NCBI GenBank assembly: GCA_037954235.1
Contig: JBBMOA010000001.1
Coordinates: 6,710,001-6,774,000, forward strand
From: Aulostomus chinensis
Taxonomy: Eukaryota; Chordata; Actinopteri; Syngnathiformes; Aulostomidae
DNA length: 64,000 bases
Direction of reading: 5' to 3'
In this document: one piece after another, positions 14,660 to 28,599 of the stretch
How the letters are laid out: each line of letters opens with the position of its first letter
How positions within the stretch are numbered: the first letter of the stretch is position 1
Translations under genes and position numbers: made by a program
Notes under the pieces: generated by a model
Told to the model about the DNA's origin: nothing
Databases searched by the model: none
What the model saw: only the letters and a program-made list of their open reading frames with translations

Positions 14660-17600
14660 ATCATTTTGAGATTCGTAGCAACTCTCACGACATTACTGTA
14701 GCATGATTTTGAGATTAGTAGCAACTCTCATTACATCACTGTAGCATCACTTCTTAGGTTCGTAGCAACTCTCACTACATCACTGTCGCATCATTTTGAG
14801 ATTCGTAGCAACTCTCACCACATCACTGTCGCATCATTTTGAGGTTCGTAGCAACTCTCACTACAACACTGTGGCATCATTTTGAGATTCGTAGCAACTC
14901 TCACCACATCACTGTAGCATCATTTTGAGGTTCGTAGCAACTCTCACCACATCACTGTCGCATCATTTCTTAGGTTATTAGCAACTCTCATTATATCACT
15001 GTAGCATCATTTTGAAATTCGAAGCAACTCTCACCACATCACCACAGCATCATTTCTTAGGTAAATAGCAACCCTCATTATATCACTGGAGCATCATTTT
15101 GCGGTTCGTAGCAACTCTCACTATATCACTGTAGCATCACTTCTTAGGTTTGTCGCAACTCTCATTACATCACTTTAGCATCATTTTGAAGATCGTAGCA
15201 ACTCTCACTACATCACTGTTGCATCATTTTGAGGATAGTAGCAACTCTCACTACATCACTGTAGCATCATTTTGAGGTTCGTAGCAACTCTCACCACATC
15301 ACTGTAGCATCATTTCTTAGGTAAATAGCAACCCTCATTACATCACTGTAGCATCATTTTGAGATTCGTAGCAACTCTCACCACATAACTGTAGCATCAT
15401 TTTGAGGTTCGTAGCAACTCTCACCACATCACTGTGGCATCATTTCTTAGATAAATAGCAACCCTCATTACATCACTGTACCATCATTTTGAGGTTAGAG
15501 CAACTCTCACCACATCACTGTCGCATCATTTCTTAGGGAAGTAGCAACTCTCATTACACCGCTTTAGCATTATTTTGAAATTACTATCAACTCTCACTAC
15601 ATCACTGTAGCATCACTTCTTAGGTTTGTCGCAACTCTCATTACATCACTTTAGCATCATTTTGAGGATCGTAGCAACTCTCACGACATCACTGTCGCAT
15701 CATTTTGAGATTCGTAGCAACTCTCACCACATCACTGTAGCATCATTTTGAGGTTCGTAGCAACTCTCACCACATCACTGTGGCATCATTTCTTAGGTAA
15801 ATAGCAACCCTCATTACATCACTGTAGCATCATTTTGAGGTTCGTAGCAACTCTCACTACATCACTGTAGCATCATTTTGAAGATCGTAGCAACTCTCAC
15901 CACATCACTGTTGCATCATTTTGAGGATAGTAGCAACTCTCACGACCTTACTTTAGCATCATTTTGAGATTCGTAGCAACTCTCATTACATCACTGTAGC
16001 ATCATTTTGAGGTCCGTAGCAACTCTCACCACATCACTGTAGCATCATTTCTTAGGTAAATAGCAACCCTCATTACATCACTGTAGCATCATTTTGAGGT
16101 TCGTAGCAACGCTCACGACATCACTGTCGCATCATTTCTTAGGGAAGTAGCAACTCTCATTCCACTGCTTTAGCATTATTTTGAAATTACTATCAACTCT
16201 CACCACATCACTGTAGCATCACTTCTTCGGTTTGTCGCAACTCTCATTACATCACTTTAGCATCATTTTGAGATTCGTAGCAACTCTCACGACATTACTG
16301 TAGCATGATTTTGAGATTAGTAGCAACTCTCATTACATCACTGTAGCATCACTTCTCAGGTTCGTAGCAACTCTCACTACATCACTGTCGCATCATTTTG
16401 AGATTCGTAGCAACTCTCACCACATCACTGTCACATCATTTTGAGGTTCGTAGCAACTCTCACTACAACACTGTGGAATCATTTTGAGATTCGTAGCAAC
16501 TCTCACCACATCACTGTAGCATCATTTTGAGGTTCGTAGCAACTCTCACCACATCACTGTCGCATCATTTCTTAGGTTATTAGCAACTCTCATTATATCA
16601 CTGTAGCATCATTTTGAAATTCGAAGCAACTCTCACCACATCACTGCAGCATCATTTCTTAGGTAAATAGCAACTCTCACTATATCACTGTAGCATCACT
16701 TCTTAGGTTTGTCGCAACTCTCATTACATCACTTTAGCATCATTTTGAAGATCGTAGCAACTCTCACTACATCACTGTTGCATCATTTTGAGGATAGTAG
16801 CAACTCTCACTACATCACTGTAGCATCATTTTGAGGTTCGTAGCAACTCTCACAACATCACTGTAGCATCATTTCTTAGGTAAATAGCAACCCTCATTAC
16901 ATCACTGTAGCATCATTTTGAGATTCGTAGCAACTCTCACCACATAACTGTAGCATCATTTTGAGGTTCGTAGCAACTCTCACCACATCACTGTGGCATC
17001 ATTTCTTAGATAAATAGCAACCCTCATTACATCACTGTACCATCATTTTGAGGTTAGAGCAACTCTCACCACATCACTGTCGCATCATTTCTTAGGGAAG
17101 TAGCAACTCTCATTACACCGCTTTAGCATTATTTTGAAATTACTATCAACTCTCACTACATCACTGTAGCATCACTTCTTAGGTTTGTCGCAACTCTCAT
17201 TACATCACTTTAGCATCATTTTGAGGATCGTAGCAACTCTCACGACATCACTGTCGCATCATTTTGAGATTCGTAGCAACTCTCACCACATCACTGTAGC
17301 ATCATTTTGAGGTTCGTAGCAACTCTCACCACATCACTGTGGCATCATTTCTTAGGTAAATAGCAACCCTCATTACATCACTGTAGCATCATTTTGAGGT
17401 TCGTAGCAACTCTCACCACATCACTGTAGCATCATTTCTTAGGTAAATAGCAACCCTCATTACATCACTGTAGCATCATTTTGTGGTTCGTAGCAACTCT
17501 CACCACATCACTGTAGCATCATTTTGAGATTCGTAACAACTCTCACCACATCACTGTAGCATCATTTCTTAGGTAAATAGCAACCCTCATTACATCACTG

Positions 17601-18700
17601 TAGCATCATTTTGAGTTTCGTAGCAACTCTCACCACATCACTGTAGCATCATTTCTTTGGTAAATAGCAACCCTCATTATATCACTGTAGTATCATTTTG
17701 CGGTTCGTAACAACTCTCACCACATCACTGTAGCATCATTTTGAGGTTCGTAGCAACTCTCACCACATCACTGTAGCATAATTTCTTAGGTAAATAGCAA
17801 CCCTCATTACATCACTGTAGCATCATTTTGAGGTTCGTAGCAACTCTCACCACATCACTGTAGCATCATTTCTTAGGGAAGTAGCAACTCTCATGACACC
17901 GCTTTAGCATTATTTTGAAATTACTATCAACTCTCACCACATCACTGTAGCATCACTTCTTAGGTTTGTAGCAACTCTCATTACATCACTTTAGAATCAT
18001 TTCGAGGTTATTAGCAACTCTCACGACATTACTGTACCATGATTTTGAGATTAGTAGCAACTCTCATTACACTGCTTTAGCATTATTTTGAAATTACTAT
18101 CAACTCTCACCACATCACTGTAGCATCACTTCTTAGGTTTTTAGCAACTCTCATTACATCACTTTAGCATCATTTTGAGATTCGTAGCAACTCTCACGAC
18201 ATTACTGTCGCATCATTTTGAGGTTCGTAGCAACTCTCACCACATCACTGTAGCATCACTTCTTAGGTTTGTAGCAACTCTCATTACATCACTTTAGCAT
18301 CATTTTGAGGATAGTAGCAACTTTCACGACATTACTTTAGCATCGTTTTGAGATTCGTAGCAACTCTCATAACATCACTGTAGCATCATTTTGAGGTTCG
18401 GAGCAACTCTCACCACATCACTGTGGCATCATTTCTTAGGTAAATAGCAACCCTCATTACATCACTGTAGCATCATTTTGAGATTCGTAGCAACTCTCAC
18501 CACATCACTGTAGCATCATTTTGAGGTTCGTAGCAACTCTTACCACATCACTGTGGCATCATTTCTGAGATAAATAGCAACCCTCATTACATCACTGTAC
18601 CATTATTTTGAGGTTAGAGCAACTCTCACCACATCACTGTCGCATCATTTCTTAGGGAAGTAGCAACTCTCATTACACCGCTTTAGCATTATTTTGAAAT
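14660..18700. repeat. ~1.56-kb block, repeated in tandem
   Basis: The short monomer variant 'gaggttagagc' recurs at 15491, 17050 and 18610, spacings of 1559 and 1560 bp. The accompanying context 'gagattcgtagc' followed by 'accacataactg' is found at 15361 and 16920. The left part of the pair is offset by 1602 bp instead ('gaagcaactctc' at 15021 and 16623), so one copy lost a single 43-bp monomer in between. The outer limits are approximate. Confidence 0.7.
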
Positions 18701-19999
18701 TACTATCAACTCTCACTACATCACTGTAGCATCACTTCTTAGGTTTGTCGCAACTCTCATTACATCACTTTAGCATCATTTTGAGGATCGTAGCAACTCT
18801 CACGACATCACTGTCGCATCATTTTGAGATTCGTAGCAACTCTCACCACATCACTGTAGCATCATTTCTTAGGTAAATAGCAACCCTCATTACATCACTG
18901 TTGCATCATTTTGAGGTTCGTAGCAACTCTCACTACATCATTGTAGCATCATTTCTTAGGGAAGTAGCAACTCTCATTACACCGCTTTAGCATTATTTTG
19001 AAATTACTATCAACTCTCACCACATCACTGTAGCATCACTTCTTAGGTTTGTAGCAACTCTCATTACATCACTTTAGCATCATTTTGAGATTCGTAGCAA
19101 CTCTCACGACATTACTGTAGCATGATTTTGAGATTAGTAGCAACTCTCATAACATCACTGTAGCATCATTTCTTAGGGAAGTTGCAACTGTAGCATTATT
19201 TTGAAATTACTATCAAAGCTCACCACATCACTGTAGCATCACTTCTTAGGTTTGTAGCAACTCTCATTACATCACTTTAGAATCATTTCGAGGTTCGTAG
19301 CAACTCTCACGACATTACTGTACCATGATTTTGAGATTAGTAGCAACTCTCATTACATCACTGTAGCATCACTTCTTAGGTTCGTAGCAACTCTCACTAC
19401 ATCACTGTAGCATCATTTTGAGGTTCGTAGCAACTCTCACCACATCACTGTGGCATCATTTCTTAGGTAAATAGCAACCCTCATTACATCACTGTAGAAT
19501 CATTTTGAGGTTCGTAGCAACTGTCACCACATCACTGTCGCATCATTTCTTAGGGAAGTAGCAACTCTCATTACACCGCTTTCGCATTATTTTGAAATTA
19601 CTATCAACTCTCACCACATCACTGTAGCATCACTTTTTAGGTTTTTTAGCAACTCTCATTACATCACTTTAGCATCATTTTGAGAATCGTAGCAACTCTC
19701 ACTACATCACTGTTGCATCATTTCGAGGATAGTAGCAACTCTCACGACATTACTTTAGCATCATTTTGAGATTCGTAGCAACTCTCATTACATCACTGTA
19801 GCATCATTTTGCGGTTCGTAGCAACTCTCACCACATCACTATCGCATCATTTCTTCGGTAAATAGCAACCCTCATTATATCACTGTAGTATCATTTTGCG
19901 GTTCGTAGCAACTCTCACTACATCACTGTAGCATCACTTCTTAGGTTTGTCGCAACTCTCATTACATCACTTGAGCATCATTTTGAAGATCGTAGCAAC

Positions 20000-22900
20000 T
20001 CTCACCACATCACTGTTGCATCATTTTGAGGATAGTAGCAACTCTCACGACCTTACTTTAGCATCATTTTGAGATTCGTAGCAACTCTCATTACATCACT
20101 GTAGCATCATTTTGAGGTTCGTAGCAACTCTCACCACATCACTGTAGCATCATTTCTTAGGTAAATAGCAACCCTCATTACATCACTGTAGCATCATTTT
20201 GAGGTTCGTAGCAACGCTCACGACATCACTGTCGCATCATTTCTTAGGGAAGTAGCAACTCTCATTCCACTGCTTTAGCATTATTTTGAAATTACTATCA
20301 ACTCTCACCACATCACTGTAGCATCACTTCTTCGGTTTGTAGCAACTCTCATTACATCATTTTAGCATCATTTTGAGATTCGTAGCAACTCTCACGACAT
20401 TACTGTAGCATGATTTTGAGATTAGTAGCAACTCTCATTACATCACTGTAGCATCACTTCTTAGGTTCGTAGCAACTCTCACTACATCACTGTCGCATCA
20501 TTTTGAGATTCGTAGCAACTCTCACCACATCACTGTCGCATCATTTTGAGGTTCGTAGCAACTCTCACTACAACACTGTGGCATCATTTTGAGATTCGTA
20601 GCAACTCTCACCACATCACTGTAGCATCATTTTGAGGTTCGTAGCAACTCTCACCACATCACTGTCGCATCATTTCTTAGGTTTGTAGCAACTCTCATTA
20701 TATCACTGTAGCATCATTTTGAAATTCGTAGCAACTCTCACCACATCACTGCAGCATCATTTCTTAGGTAAATAGCAACCCTCATTATATCACTGGAGCA
20801 TCATTTTGCGGTTCGTAGCAACTCTCACTATATCACTGTAGCATCACTTCTTAGGTTTGTCGCAACTCTCATTACATCACTTTAGCATCATTTTGAAGAT
20901 CGTAGCAACTCTCACTACATCACTGTTGCATCATTTTGATGATAGTAGCAACTCTCACTACATCACTGTAGCATCACTTCTGAGGTTCGTAGCATCTCTC
21001 ACCACATCACTGTAGCATCATTTCTTAGGTAAATAGCAACCCTCATTACATCACTGTAGCATCATTTTGAGATTCGTAGCAACTCTCACCACATCACTGT
21101 AGCATCATTTTGAGGTTCGTAGCAACTCTCACCACATCACTGTGGCATCATTTCTTAGATAAATAGCAACCCTCATTACATCACTGTACCATCATTTTGA
21201 GGTTAGAGCAACTCTCACCACATCACTGTCGCATCATTTCTTAGGGAAGTAGCAACTCTCATTACACCGCTTTAGCATTATTTTGAAATTACTATCAACT
21301 CTCACTACATCACTGTAGCATCACTTCTTAGGTTTGTCGCAACTCTCATTACATCACTTTAGCATCATTTTAAGGATCGTAGCAACTCTCACGACATCAC
21401 TGTCGCATCATTTTGAGATTCGTAGCAACTCTCACCACATCACTGTAGCATCATTTCTTAGGTAAATAGCAACCCTCATTACATCACTGTTGCATCATTT
21501 TGAGGTTCGTAGCAACTCTCACTACATCATTGTAGCATCATTTCTTAGGGAAGTAGCAACTCTCATTACACCGCTTTAGCATTATTTTGAAATTACTATC
21601 AACTCTCACCACATCACTGTAGCATCACTTCTTAGGTTTGTAGCAACTCTCATTACATCACTTTAGCATCATTTTGAGATTCGTAGCAACTCTCACGACA
21701 TTACTGTAACATGATTTTGAGATTAGTAGCAACTCTCATAACATCACTGTAGCATCACTTCTTAGGTTCGTAGCAACTCTCACTACATCACTGTCGCATC
21801 ATTTTGAGATTCGTAGCAACTCTCACCACATCACTGTCGCATCATTTTGAGGTTCGTAGCAACTCTCACCACATCACTGTAGCATCACTTCTTAGGTTTG
21901 TAGCAACTCTCATTACATCACTTTAGCATCATTTTGAGGATAGTAGCAACTCTCACGACATTACTTTAGCATCGTTTTGAGATTCGTAGCAACCCTCATT
22001 ACATCACTGTACCATCATTTTGAGGTTAGAGCAACTCTCACCACATCACTGTCGCATCATTTCTTAGGGAAGTAGCAACTCTCATTACACCGCTTTAGCA
22101 TTATTTTGAAATTACTATCAACTCTCACTACATCACTGTAGCATCACTTCTTAGGTTTGTCGCAACTCTCATTACATCACTTTAGCATCATTTTGAGGAT
22201 CGTAGCAACTCTCACGACATCACTGTCGCATCATTTTGAGATTCGTAGCAACTCTCACCACATCACTGTAGCATCATTTCTTAGGTAAATAGCAACCCTC
22301 ATTACATCACTGTTGCATCATTTTGAGGTTCGTAGCAACTCTCACTACATCATTGTAGCATCATTTCTTAGGGAAGTAGCAACTCTCATTACACCGCTTT
22401 AGCATTATTTTGAAATTACTATCAACTCTCACCACATCACTGTAGCATCACTTCTTAGGTTTGTAGCAACTCTCATTACATCACTTTAGCATCATTTTGA
22501 GATTCGTAGCAACTCTCACGACATTACTGTAACATGATTTTGAGATTAGTAGCAACTCTCATAACATCACTGTAGCATCACTTCTTAGGTTCGTAGCAAC
22601 TCTCACTACATCACTGTCGCATCATTTTGAGATTCGTAGCAACTCTCACCACATCACTGTCGCATCATTTTGAGGTTCGTAGCAACTCTCACCACATCAC
22701 TGTAGCATCACTTCTTAGGTTTGTAGCAACTCTCATTACATCACTTTAGCATCATTTTGAGGATAGTAGCAACTCTCACGACATTACTTTAGCATCGTTT
22801 TGAGATTCGTAGCAACTCTCATTACATCACTGCAGCATCATTTTGAGGTTCGGAGCAACTCTCACCACATCACTGTGGCATCATTTCTTAGGTAAATAGT

Positions 22901-25650
22901 AACCCTCATTACATCACTGTAGCATCATTTTGAGGTTCGTAGCAACTCTCACCACATCACTGTAGCATCATTTCTTAGGTAAATAGCAACCCTCATTACA
23001 TCACTGTAGCATCATTTTGAGGTTCGTAGCAACGCTCACGACATCACTGTCGCATCATTTCTTAGGGAAGTAGCAACTCTCATTCCACTGCTTTAGCATT
23101 ATTTTGAAATTACTATCAACTCTCACCACATCACTGTAGCATCACTTCTTCGGTTTGTAGCAACTCTCATTACATCATTTTAGCATCATTTTGAGATTCG
23201 TAGCAACTCTCACGACATTACTGTAGCATGATTTTGAGATTAGTAGCAACTCTCATTACATCACTGTAGCATCACTTCTTAGGTTCGTAGCAACTCTCAC
23301 TACATCACTGTCGCATCATTTTGAGATTCGTAGCAACTCTCACCACATCACTGTCGCATCATTTTGAGGTTCGTAGCAACTCTCACTACAACACTGTGGC
23401 ATCATTTTGAGATTCGTAGCAACTCTCACCACATCACTGTAGCATCATTTTGAGGTTCGTAGCAACTCTCACCACATCACTGTCGCATCATTTCTTAGGT
23501 TTGTAGCAACTCTCATTATATCACTGTAGCATCATTTTGAAATTCGTAGCAACTCTCACCACATCACTGCAGCATCATTTCTTAGGTAAATAGCAACCCT
23601 CATTATATCACTGGAGCATCATTTTGCGGTTCGTAGCAACTCTCACTATATCACTGTAGCATCACTTCTTAGGTTTGTCGCAACTCTCATTACATCACTT
23701 TAGCATCATTTTGAAGATCGTAGCAACTCTCACTACATCACTGTTGCATCATTTTGATGATAGTAGTAACTCTCACTACATCACTGTAGCATCACTTCTG
23801 AGGTTCGTAGCATCTCTCACCACATCACTGTAGCATCATTTCTTAGGTAAATAGCAACCCTCATTACATCACTGTAGCATCATTTTGAGATTCGTAGCAA
23901 CTCTCACCACATCACTGTAGCATCATTTTGAGGTTCGTAGCAACTCTCACCACATCACTGTGGCATCATTTCTTAGATAAATAGCAACCCTCATTACATC
24001 ACTGTACCATCATTTTGAGGTTAGAGCAACTCTCACCACATCACTGTCGCATCATTTCTTAGGGAAGTAGCAACTCTCATTACACCGCTTTAGCATTATT
24101 TTGAAATTACTATCAACTCTCACTACATCACTGTAGCATCACTTCTTAGGTTTGTCGCAACTCTCATTACATCACTTTAGCATCATTTTGAGGATCGTAG
24201 CAACTCTCACGACATCACTGTCGCATCATTTTGAGATTCGTAGCAACTCTCACCACATCACTGTAGCATCATTTCTTAGGTAAATAGCAACCCTCATTAC
24301 ATCACTGTTGCATCATTTTGAGGTTCGTAGCAACTCTCACTACATCATTGTAGCATCATTTCTTAGGGAAGTAGCAACTCTCATTACACCGCTTTAGCAT
24401 TATTTTGAAATTACTATCAACTCTCACCACATCACTGTAGCATCACTTCTTAGGTTTGTAGCAACTCTCATTACATCACTTTAGCATCATTTTGAGATTC
24501 GTAGCAACTCTCACGACATTACTGTAGCATGATTTTGAGATTAGTAGCAACTCTCATAACATCACTGTAGCATCACTTCTTAGGTTCGTAGCAACTCTCA
24601 CTACATCACTGTCGCATCATTTTGAGATTCGTAGCAACTCTCACCACATCACTGTCGCATCATTTTGAGGTTCGTAGCAACTCTCACCACATCACTGTAG
24701 CATCACTTCTTAGGTTTGTAGCAACTCTCATTACATCACTTTAGCATCATTTTGAGGATAGTAGCAACTCTCACGACATTACTTTAGCATCGTTTTGAGA
24801 TTCGTAGCAACTCTCATTACATCACTGCAGCATCATTTTGAGGTTCGGAGCAACTCTCACCACATCACTGTGGCATCATTTCTTAGGTAAATAGCAACCC
24901 TCATTACATCACTGTAGCATCATTTTGAGGTTCGTAGCAACTCTCACCACATCACTGTAGCATCATTTCTTAGGTAAATAGCAACCCTCATTACATCACT
25001 GTAGCATCATTTTGCGGTTCGTAGCAACTCTCACTACATCACTGTAGCATCACTTCTTAGGTTTGTCGCAACTCTCATTACATCACTTGAGCATCATTTT
25101 GAAGATCGTAGCAACTCTCACCACATCACTGTTGCATCATTTTGAGGATAGTAGCAACTCTCACGACCTTACTTTAGCATCATTTTGAGATTCGTAGCAA
25201 CTCTCATTACATCACTGTAGCATCATTTTGAGGTTCGTAGCAACTCTCACCACATCACTGTAGCATCATTTCTTAGGTAAATAGCAACCCTCATTACATC
25301 ACTGTAGCATCATTTTGAGGTTCGTAGCAACGCTCACGACATCACTGTCGCATCATTTCTTAGGGAAGTAGCAACTCTCATTCCACTGCTTTAGCATTAT
25401 TTTGAAATTACTATCAACTCTCACCACATCACTGTAGCATCACTTCTTCGGTTTGTAGCAACTCTCATTACATCATTTTAGCATCATTTTGAGATTCGTA
25501 GCAACTCTCACGACATTACTGTAGCATGATTTTGAGATTAGTAGCAACTCTCATTACATCACTGTAGCATCACTTCTTAGGTTCGTAGCAACTCTCACTA
25601 CATCACTGTCGCATCATTTTGAGATTCGTAGCAACTCTCACCACATCACA
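20000..25650. repeat. 2818-bp block pair with nested 823-bp duplication
   Basis: The rare variant 'cacttctgaggttcgtagca' occurs at about 20976 and 23794, and 'gaggttagagc' at 21199 and 24017, both 2818 bp apart. Inside the first copy an 823-bp tandem duplication is visible: 'gtaacatgattttgag' at 21706 and 22529, and 'gaggttagagc' at 21199 and 22022. A further related copy continues at 26314, 2297 bp on. Limits are approximate. Confidence 0.75.
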
Positions 25651-28599
25651 GTCGCATCATTTTGAGGTTCGTAGCAACTCTCACTACAACACTGTGGCAT
25701 CATTTTGAGATTCGTAGCAACTCTCACCACATCACTGTAGCATCATTTTGAGGTTCGTAGCAACTCTCACCACATCACTGTCGCATCATTTCTTAGGTTT
25801 GTAGCAACTCTCATTATATCACTGTAGCATCATTTTGAAATTCGTAGCAACTCTCACCACATCACTGCAGCATCATTTCTTAGGTAAATAGCAACCCTCA
25901 TTATATCACTGGAGCATCATTTTGCGGTTCGTAGCAACTCTCACTATATCACTGTAGCATCACTTCTTAGGTTTGTCGCAACTCTCATTACATCACTTTA
26001 GCATCATTTTGAAGATCGTAGCAACTCTCACTACATCACTTTTGCATAATTTTGAGGATAGTAGCAACTCTCACTACATCACTGTAGCATCATTTTGAGG
26101 TTCGTAGCAACTCTCACCACATCACTGTAGCATCATTTCTTAGGTAAATAGCAACCCTCATTACATCACTGTAGCATCATTTTGAGATTCGTAGCAACTC
26201 TCACCACATCACTGTAGCATCATTTTGAGGTTCGTAGCAACTCTCACCACATCACTGTGGCATCATTTCTTAGATAAATAGCAACCCTCATTACATCACT
26301 GTACCATCATTTTGAGGTTAGAGCAACTCTCACCACATCACTGTCGCATCATTTCTTAGGGAAGTAGCAACTCTCATTACACCGCTTTAGCATTATTTTG
26401 AAATTACTATCAACTCTCACTACATCACTGTAGCATCACTTCTTAGGTTTGTCGCAACTCTCATTACATCATTTTAGCATCATTTTGAGGATCGTAGCAA
26501 CTCTCACGACATCACTGTCGCATCATTTTGAGATTCGTAGCAACTCTCACCACATCACTGTAGCATCATTTCTTAGGTAAATAGCAACCCTCATTACATC
26601 ACTGTTGCATCATTTTGAGGTTCGTAGCAACTCTCACTACATCATTGTAGCATCATTTCTTAGGGAAGTAGCAACTCTCATTACACCGCTTTAGCATTAT
26701 TTTAAAATTACTATCAACTCTCACCACATCACTGTAGCATCACTTCTTAGGTTTGTAGCAACTCTCATTACATCACTTTAGCATCATTTTGAGATTCGTA
26801 GCAACTCTCACGACATTACTGTAGCATGATTTTGAGATTAGTAGCAACTCTCATAACATCACTGTAGCATCACTTCTTAGGTTCGTAGCAACTCTCACTA
26901 CATCACTGTAGCATCATTTTGAGATTCGTAGCAACTCTCACCACATCACTGTCGCATCATTTTGAGGTTCGTAGCAACTCTCACCACATCACTGTAGCAT
27001 CACTTCTTAGGTTTGTAGCAACTCTCATTACATCACTTTAGCATCATTTTGAGGATAGTAGCAACTGTCACGACATTACTTAAGCATCATTTTGAGATTC
27101 GTAGCAACTCTCATTACATCACTGTAGCATCATTTTGAGGTTCGGAGCAACTCTCACCACATCACTGTGGCATCATTTCTTAGGTAAATAGCAACCCTCA
27201 TTACATCACTGTAGCATCATTTTGAGGTTCGTAGCAACTCTCACCACATCACTGTAGCATCATTTCTAAGGTAAATAGCAACCCTCATTACATCACTGTA
27301 GCATCATTTTGCGGTTCGTAGCAACTCTCACCACATCACTGTAGCATCATTTTGAGATTCGTAGCAACTCTCACCACATCACTGTAGCATCATTTCTTAG
27401 GTAAATAGCAACCCTCATTATATCACTGTAGCATCATTTTGAGTTTCGAAGCAACTCTCACCACATCACTGTAGCATCATTTCTTAGGGAAGTTGCAACT
27501 GTAGCATTATTTTGAAATTACTATCAACTCTCACCACATCACTGTAGCATCACTTCTTAGGTTTGTAGCAACTCTCATTACATCACTTTAGAATCATTTC
27601 GAGGTTCGTAGCAACTCTCACGACATTACTGTACCATGATTTTGAGATTAGTAGCAACTCTCATTACATCACTGTAGCATCACTTCTTAGGTTCTTAGCA
27701 ACTCTCACTACATCACTGTAGCATCATTTTGAGGTTCGTAGCAACTCTCACCACATCACTGTGGCATCATTTCTTAGGTAAATAGCAACCCTCATTACAT
27801 CACTGTAGAATCATTTTGAGGTTCGTAGCAACTGTCACCACATCACTGTCGCATCATTTCTTAGGTAAATAGCAACCCTCATTTTATCACTGTAGCATCA
27901 TTTTGCGGTTCGTAGCAACTCTCACTACATCATTGTAGCATCATTTCTTGGGGAAGTAGCAACTCTCATTACACCGCTTTAGCATTATTTTGAAATTACT
28001 ATCAACTCTCACTACATCACTGTAGCATCACTTCTTCGGTTTGTAGCAACTCTCATTACATCACTTTAGCATCATTTTGAGATTCGTAGCAACACTCACG
28101 ACATTACTGTAGCATGATTTTGAGATTAGTAGCAACTCTCATTACATCACTGTAGCATCACTTCTTAGGTTCGTAGCTACTCTCACTACATCACTGTCGC
28201 ATCATTTTGAGATTCGTAGCAACTCTCACCACATCACTGTCGCATCATTTTGAGGTTCGTAGCAACTCTCACTACATCACTGTGGCATCATTTTGAGGTT
28301 CGTTGCAACTCTCACCACATCACTGTCGCATCATTTCTTAGGTTTGTAGCAACTCTCATTATATCATTGTAGCATCATTTTGAAATTCGTAGCAACTCTC
28401 ACCACATCACTGTAGCATCATTTCTTAGGTAAATAGCAACCCTCATTATATCACTGGAGCATCATTTTGCGGTTCGTAGCAACTCTCACTACATCACTGT
28501 AGCATCACTTCTTAGGTTTGTCGCAACTCTCATTACATCACTTGAGCATCATTTTGAAGATCGTAGCAACTCTCACCACATCACTGTTGCATCATTTTG